Assembly (NCBI RefSeq): GCF_000331105.1
Contig: NC_020054.1
Location: 3,718,478-3,782,477, forward strand
Reading direction: 5' to 3'
Source: Fibrella aestuarina BUZ 2
Lineage (GTDB): Bacteria > Bacteroidota > Bacteroidia > Cytophagales > Spirosomataceae
DNA length: 64,000 nucleotides
The notes under the pieces are model-generated. The model had not been told where the DNA came from. It ran no database searches and saw nothing but the letters and a program-made list of their open reading frames with translations. This document shows positions 61,301-64,000 of the stretch, piece after piece; position 1 is the stretch's first letter, and each line of letters begins with the position of its first letter. A program made the position numbers and the translations under genes.

Positions 61301-62475
61301 GCGGAACGGTGTCGGTGCGGTTACAGCAGGACTTTACGCTGCCCAACGGAGCGGAAAACGCGATTATCCTTATCGAAGACACCGGACAGGGTATTTCGGC
61401 GGGCGATATCGACCACGTATTCAACCAGTTCTACCAGGTCAACCAGCCCAAAACGCGCGATTCTGGCTTTGGGCTGGGGCTGGCGTTAAGCAAGCACATC
61501 GTGGAGCAGCACGGCGGAACGATCAACGTGGAGAGCCGCCAGGCAACGCCTCAACAGCCGGGCTTTACGCGCTTTACCATTGCCCTGCCGCTCCACGTAC
61601 CCCGGCACGTACCCGAGTCGGTGCCGCCCGCGCCGGTTTTTGAGCCCGCCCCCGTGATGATCCCCGCGCCGATGCCGCAGCCGGTCGTCGTCAGCAGCGA
61701 TCGACCCATGTTGTTGCTCGTGGAGGATCAGGACGATATTCGGGTGTACATGCGGCATTTGTTCAGTGAGCAGTATCAGGTGATCGAAGCCACCAATGGG
61801 GCCGAGGGTTTGGAAAAAGCGGCGCGGTTGCTGCCCGACCTCGTCATTGCCGACGTGGCCATGCCGATCATGGACGGCTTCGCCCTGACGCACCGCCTTA
61901 AATCGGATCCGCGCACGAGCCACATTCCGGTGATTATCCTGACCGCCAAAGACACCGTCGATAACCAGCTGACGGGCCTGGAAACCGGCGCCGACGACTA
62001 CCTCACCAAGCCCTTTCACCCGCTGCTGCTACAGGCTCGGGTGAGCAACCTGCTGTCGCTTCGGGAGCAACTGAAAACAAAATACAACCGGCTGGTAACG
62101 CTGCAACCGCAGGCGCAGGAACTCGACCACCCCGACGCTAAATTCCTGAATCAGCTGATGCTGGTGCTGGACCGCCACCTCGCCGACCCCGATTTTAACG
62201 TAACGAGGCTGGTGAGCGAAATCGGGATGAGCCGCCCGGTGCTGTTCCGCAAGGTGAAAATGCTGACGGGCCTGTCGGTGATCGATCTGCTACGGACCAC
62301 CCGCTTGAAAAAGGCCGAACTGCTGCTGAAACAGCGGAAAGCGTCGGTGTCGGAAGTGGCCTTTGCCGTGGGGTTCAGCGACCCCAAATACTTCAGCCGG
62401 GCCTTCCGGGCGCAGTTCGGGATGACGCCCACCGAGTACGGCACCCAACCCGCCGAGGCGCTAGTCGACACGTAA
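58324..62475 (+). CDS. Hybrid two-component system regulator (HTCS)
   Basis: A 1383-residue one-protein sensor-regulator. Signal peptide; about fourteen two-component-propeller repeats (patterns like GLSQSSVYTITQDNKGFMWFG) forming two periplasmic propellers (about 30-690). A Y_Y_Y domain (about 715-800) and a membrane helix (about 808-828) follow. HisKA has IAHEIRTPLTLVMAPIE (His about 866), and HATPase an N-box NLLVNAFKF (about 980) with DSGFGLGLAL. The receiver (about 1127-1245) has Asp1177 in VIADVAMP and Lys in LTKPF. An AraC-type helix-turn-helix ends the protein (SVSEVAFAVGFSDPKYFSRAF). HTCS proteins sense oligosaccharides and activate polysaccharide-utilisation genes. The convergent neighbour is GH88. 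Confidence 0.97.
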   Translation: MKSRRRGVGLVGGMLLLLLRQQATAQTDVKHFSNLSIEEGLSQSSVYTITQDNKGFMWFGTRNGLNRYDSRHVVVYQPRNGVPNSVPSNIINSLLLDKRGQLWVGSSKGVARYRPQQDDFERVTPRIVATGTLADSTVNTLFQDRQQRIWVGTPRGLFRLQTTDPTRCDRLADLTQRHRDLNHQNIRTLFQDRQQTIWVGTSAGLTRLVPTPSGRFDLTNFFLNPADSIYHNTSNGINAIAEDRFGRLWIGTERNGIALFDKTRGKVISWNPAAGLDLSTQTVRTMLPDGQGNFWIGTMTGLHIIAQDGSRFSTHQNQPIDPSSLSDNSVRSLFRDRDGSFWVGTYYGGVGMYSPLARQFGAYRPVDGQGRTPFKISGPMLAASKPNQRWLGTEDKGLFLLNADKTIAHHYRHDPKVSQSLTNDKVKCLLADGPNGLWVGTLKGLNYIDLRRQTVTRYLHEPHNPRSLPDDHIYDLKRDAQGNLWIATYFAGLCQFDERTRTFISLKNEPNRLTSLSSDNTTNLLIDSRQQLWVCTIHGLNRKLTGQNAFVRYNQRNDDSTSLSSNHVICLLEDRQHRMWVGTRGGGLNLLLPDQRSFRRFTTAQGLPSNTVFGIEEDNRGRLWISTDKGLAQFDPHKGRFIAYDRHDGLICKEFTPNSTYRDERGNLYFGGYNGIVTFHPDSIRRNTKAPRLAFTQLRLFNQPVTGQPSGVTDDLNLESDKGLTFTYQQNVFSLDFAAFNYINSPKNRYAYQLVGFDKGWNYVSEPQAMYMNLPAGDYVLRVKGTNNDDVWTGKPLEMAIAVLPPPWKTGWAYAFYVLTFLGLLKLWSGFNRNRLQLAHDLQAEHDEKTRQQELHQIKLNFFTEIAHEIRTPLTLVMAPIEVLAAQYATDTVAQKQLSIMRNSTDRLLRLLNQLLDFRKHETGNIALRPQRVDLVQFLRTITDSFVEHARTHRITLLNEAEVAVLPAWVDGGELEKVVYNLLVNAFKFTPTGGTVSVRLQQDFTLPNGAENAIILIEDTGQGISAGDIDHVFNQFYQVNQPKTRDSGFGLGLALSKHIVEQHGGTINVESRQATPQQPGFTRFTIALPLHVPRHVPESVPPAPVFEPAPVMIPAPMPQPVVVSSDRPMLLLVEDQDDIRVYMRHLFSEQYQVIEATNGAEGLEKAARLLPDLVIADVAMPIMDGFALTHRLKSDPRTSHIPVIILTAKDTVDNQLTGLETGADDYLTKPFHPLLLQARVSNLLSLREQLKTKYNRLVTLQPQAQELDHPDAKFLNQLMLVLDRHLADPDFNVTRLVSEIGMSRPVLFRKVKMLTGLSVIDLLRTTRLKKAELLLKQRKASVSEVAFAVGFSDPKYFSRAFRAQFGMTPTEYGTQPAEALVDT

Positions 62476-62551
62476 TAAGAGAGGGTAGCGCTAAGACCGA
62501 TTTAGAAAATGGTCACGTCGGGGTACTAAAGACCGGTCAAAATTCGCTTCG

Positions 62552-62587
62552 CGGCGTACCCCCCGCCCTAAAGGGGGGTGTACGCCG
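62552..62587. terminator. Convergent hairpin between HTCS and GH88 genes
   Basis: CGGCGTA-CCCCCC pairs with GGGGGG-TG-TACGCCG around a short loop GCCCTAAA. The CCCGCCCTAAAGGGGGG core is of a type commonly seen in intergenic repeats. No long T tract follows on either strand. Confidence 0.6.
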
Positions 62588-62615
62588 AGCGTCAGCAACG
62601 TACCTGGAACACCAC

Positions 62616-63815
62616 TTAAAACAGCGCTTTCTTCTCGCCTAATTTTTTGGCCCGCAACAGGGCTTCGAGGTAATAATAATCCGCATAAATGAGGGGTACG
62701 TCACGCTCGAAGGTTTTGGCGCCTGTGCTGTGGAGCAGCAGAAAACCGTGGTTCTGACGAATAGGGGAGGCGTAGGTTTTCGCCAGATTCGTGATAACCT
62801 GATCGGCTTTGGTGCGGTAGGCTGAGCCAGGTACGTAGGTGCTCAGTTCGTAGAAGGCCGACGCCATAATAGCCGCCGCCGATACGTCCCGGGGTTCATT
62901 GGGGATACCCGGCGCGTCGAAATCATAATACGGAACCAGGTCGGCGGGCATCCGGGGGTGGTCGAGCATGTAGCGGGCGATGGCCTGGGCCTGTTTCAGA
63001 AAGGCTGGATCTTTGGTTTCGCGGTAACAGAGCGTAAAGCCGTACAGCCCCCAGGCCTGCCCGCGCGCCCAGGCCGACTCGTCGTTGAAACCCTGATGCG
63101 TGTTTTTCTTCAGCACCTGACCGGTCAGCGTGTCGTAGTCGACGACGTGGTACGAGCTGTTGTCGGGCCGGTAGTGGTTTTTCAGCGTCATCTGGGCGTG
63201 GCTGACGGCCATCTTGTAAAATGACGAATCGCCCGTGAGGCGGGTGGCGGCGAAAAGCAGTTCCAGGTTCATCATGTTGTCGATAATGACGGGGCACTGC
63301 CACTGTTCTTTATGGTGGTCCCACGACCGGATGATGCCCGCCGTCGGCTTGAACCGCTTCGCCAGCGTGCGGGCCGCCTCGACAAGAACCGTCTTGTAGG
63401 CCGGGTCGCGCGTGAGCCGGTATCCGTTGCCATAGCTGCAATACAGCTTGAAGCCCATGTCGTGCGTGCCGGCGTTGGTTTTTTCGCTTTCGAGCCGGGC
63501 CGTGAACTGCCGTGCCTGATCGGCCCACTCGGCTTTCCCCGTGTATTCATAGAGGTACCACAATTCGCCGGGGAAGAAGCCGCTTGTCCAGTCGCGGGCG
63601 GGTACGGCCTGTAGCGAACCGTCGGCGGTGAGGGTGCGGGGCGACACCAGCGCGGGCTTACCGGCTGGTTGGGTGACGGTTCCTACCTCGCGGAGCATGA
63701 GCCGGGTTTGCTGCTCGGCCTGCTCAAACAGGGATTTCAGAAGCCGGGTGGGCAGGAAGGCCGACGTCAGCAGGATCGTCAGCAGAAAAGCAGTGGTGCG
63801 CAGGAGGGTTGTCAT
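62616..63815 (-). CDS. Unsaturated glucuronyl hydrolase, GH88
   Basis: A 399-residue (alpha/alpha)6-barrel enzyme with a signal peptide. GH88 enzymes hydrolyse the unsaturated uronate made by polysaccharide lyases, through hydration of its double bond. The two active-site Asp are visible: Asp119 in THDMGFKLYCSYGNG and Asp179 in CPVIIDNMMNLELLF. DWTSGFFPGELWYLYEYTG, WARGQAWGLYGF and SAAAIMASAFYEL are family blocks. The substrate could come from pectin, heparin, chondroitin or ulvan. The convergent HTCS may control it; the link to the exuT operon elsewhere is inferred. Confidence 0.93.
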   Translation of the reverse strand: MTTLLRTTAFLLTILLTSAFLPTRLLKSLFEQAEQQTRLMLREVGTVTQPAGKPALVSPRTLTADGSLQAVPARDWTSGFFPGELWYLYEYTGKAEWADQARQFTARLESEKTNAGTHDMGFKLYCSYGNGYRLTRDPAYKTVLVEAARTLAKRFKPTAGIIRSWDHHKEQWQCPVIIDNMMNLELLFAATRLTGDSSFYKMAVSHAQMTLKNHYRPDNSSYHVVDYDTLTGQVLKKNTHQGFNDESAWARGQAWGLYGFTLCYRETKDPAFLKQAQAIARYMLDHPRMPADLVPYYDFDAPGIPNEPRDVSAAAIMASAFYELSTYVPGSAYRTKADQVITNLAKTYASPIRQNHGFLLLHSTGAKTFERDVPLIYADYYYLEALLRAKKLGEKKALF

Positions 63816-63836
63816 GGGGCGGGAGGGGGATACACG

Positions 63837-63932
63837 TCAGAGCAGAATGGACAGCATATAGACCAGTAAACAGACGATTAATACCAGGGACCCGACTTCG
63901 GCCAGGGTCAGCGTGCTTCGATCTTTTCTCAC
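63837..63932 (-). CDS. Possible 31-residue single-membrane-helix peptide
   Basis: A GTG at 63932 opens a 31-residue frame: basic MRKDRS, then a polar turn and one hydrophobic helix (SLVLIVCLLVYMLSILL). It ends 21 bases upstream of the GH88 ATG, on the same strand. The composition is that of a real small membrane peptide, but the frame is very short and open upstream to a TTG, so a chance open frame is possible. No family is recognised. Confidence 0.3.
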   Translation of the reverse strand: MRKDRSTLTLAEVGSLVLIVCLLVYMLSILL

Positions 63933-64000
63933 GTTCGGAACGGCTACGAGTTGATGATGCAAGTTTAGCGCCCGCCAGATTGGGGCTGGGTACGTCGACA
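63933..64000. other. Window edge, no gene resolved
   Basis: The last 68 bases lie upstream of the small membrane peptide on the minus strand. A TAAACTTG, one base off TAnnTTTG, lies near 63958-63965 and could be a promoter element. Nothing else is seen. Confidence 0.35.

Noticed and set aside
1..64000. CRISPR arrays, tRNA/rRNA genes, insertion sequences, prophage or integrases
   Set aside because: No regularly spaced direct repeats, cloverleaf sequences, transposase or integrase motifs were seen on either strand.
1..64000. GGTACGT as a chromosome-polarity signal
   Set aside because: Copies are about equally frequent on the two strands by hand count, unlike polarity motifs.

Overview
The window is a chromosomal stretch of a member of the Bacteroidota, order Cytophagales, most like Spirosoma, Fibrella or a close relative. 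The evidence is type IX secretion (T9SS) C-terminal sorting domains, a SusC/SusD pair, a hybrid two-component regulator, SBBP-repeat proteins, TAnnTTTG promoter elements and moderately GC-rich coding DNA. I see no tRNA, rRNA, CRISPR array, transposase, integrase or phage gene. It reads as ordinary chromosome with a strong carbohydrate and envelope-signalling content.

Layout. 1-2262: 5' part of a secreted alpha-amylase family protein (minus; cut by the window edge). 2410-2883: small basic protein. 3285-8045: multi-PAS histidine kinase, dnaX and a DCC thiol protein (plus). 8042-12791: a minus-strand hexuronate operon exuT-kdgK-eda-uxaB. 12897-15573: amidohydrolase plus an unknown membrane protein. 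15650-19960: a small lipoprotein, a DUF4920 protein and a giant T9SS-exported protein. 20198-22502: carbonic anhydrase and prfC. 22684-29815: a cluster of small stress or envelope proteins (coiled-coil lipoprotein, DUF326 Cys-rich protein, PPOX stress protein, DUF3891, glgX, DUF2383, DUF3140, OmpA lipoprotein). 30036-33703: a LytTR regulator with two HisKA_2-type kinases. 33844-41082: DeoR regulator, nudK, SDR, lipase, PD40 protein, two YtxH proteins, a histidine phosphatase and a secreted protein. 41141-44443: T9SS-exported M4 metalloprotease. 44545-46127: DoxX and an SLC10-like transporter. 46199-54449: a BlaI/BlaR1-type switch with TonB-plug-like domains, divergent from susC/susD. 54648-58205: M24 peptidase, NCS2 purine permease and an exported MTA/SAH nucleosidase. 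58324-63932: giant hybrid two-component regulator and a GH88 unsaturated glucuronyl hydrolase.

How the genes may work together. GH88 releases unsaturated uronate and the exuT-kdgK-eda-uxaB operon imports and degrades hexuronates, so the window carries much of a pectin or glycosaminoglycan route (uxaA and uxaC are not here). The exported nucleosidase and adjacent purine permease look like an adenine-salvage pair. BlaI very probably represses its own promoter through two ACTA-N6-TAGT dyads laid over the -7 and -33 elements.

Most interesting signals. (1) dnaX carries an uninterrupted A10 run exactly at the junction between the clamp-loader ATPase part and the proline-rich tau tail. Slippage in either direction reaches a stop within about 12 codons, which would give a gamma-like subunit of about 407-411 residues. 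(2) Many gene 3' ends carry long, near-perfect inverted repeats of unrelated sequence, including a perfect 45-bp one. (3) The heptamer GGTACGT is about nine times more frequent than chance by hand count. (4) One of the two kinases next to the LytTR regulator has lost its N-box asparagines. (5) A BlaR1-type protease is fused to SusC-like, TonB and plug-like domains, with a free-standing plug-like protein beside it.
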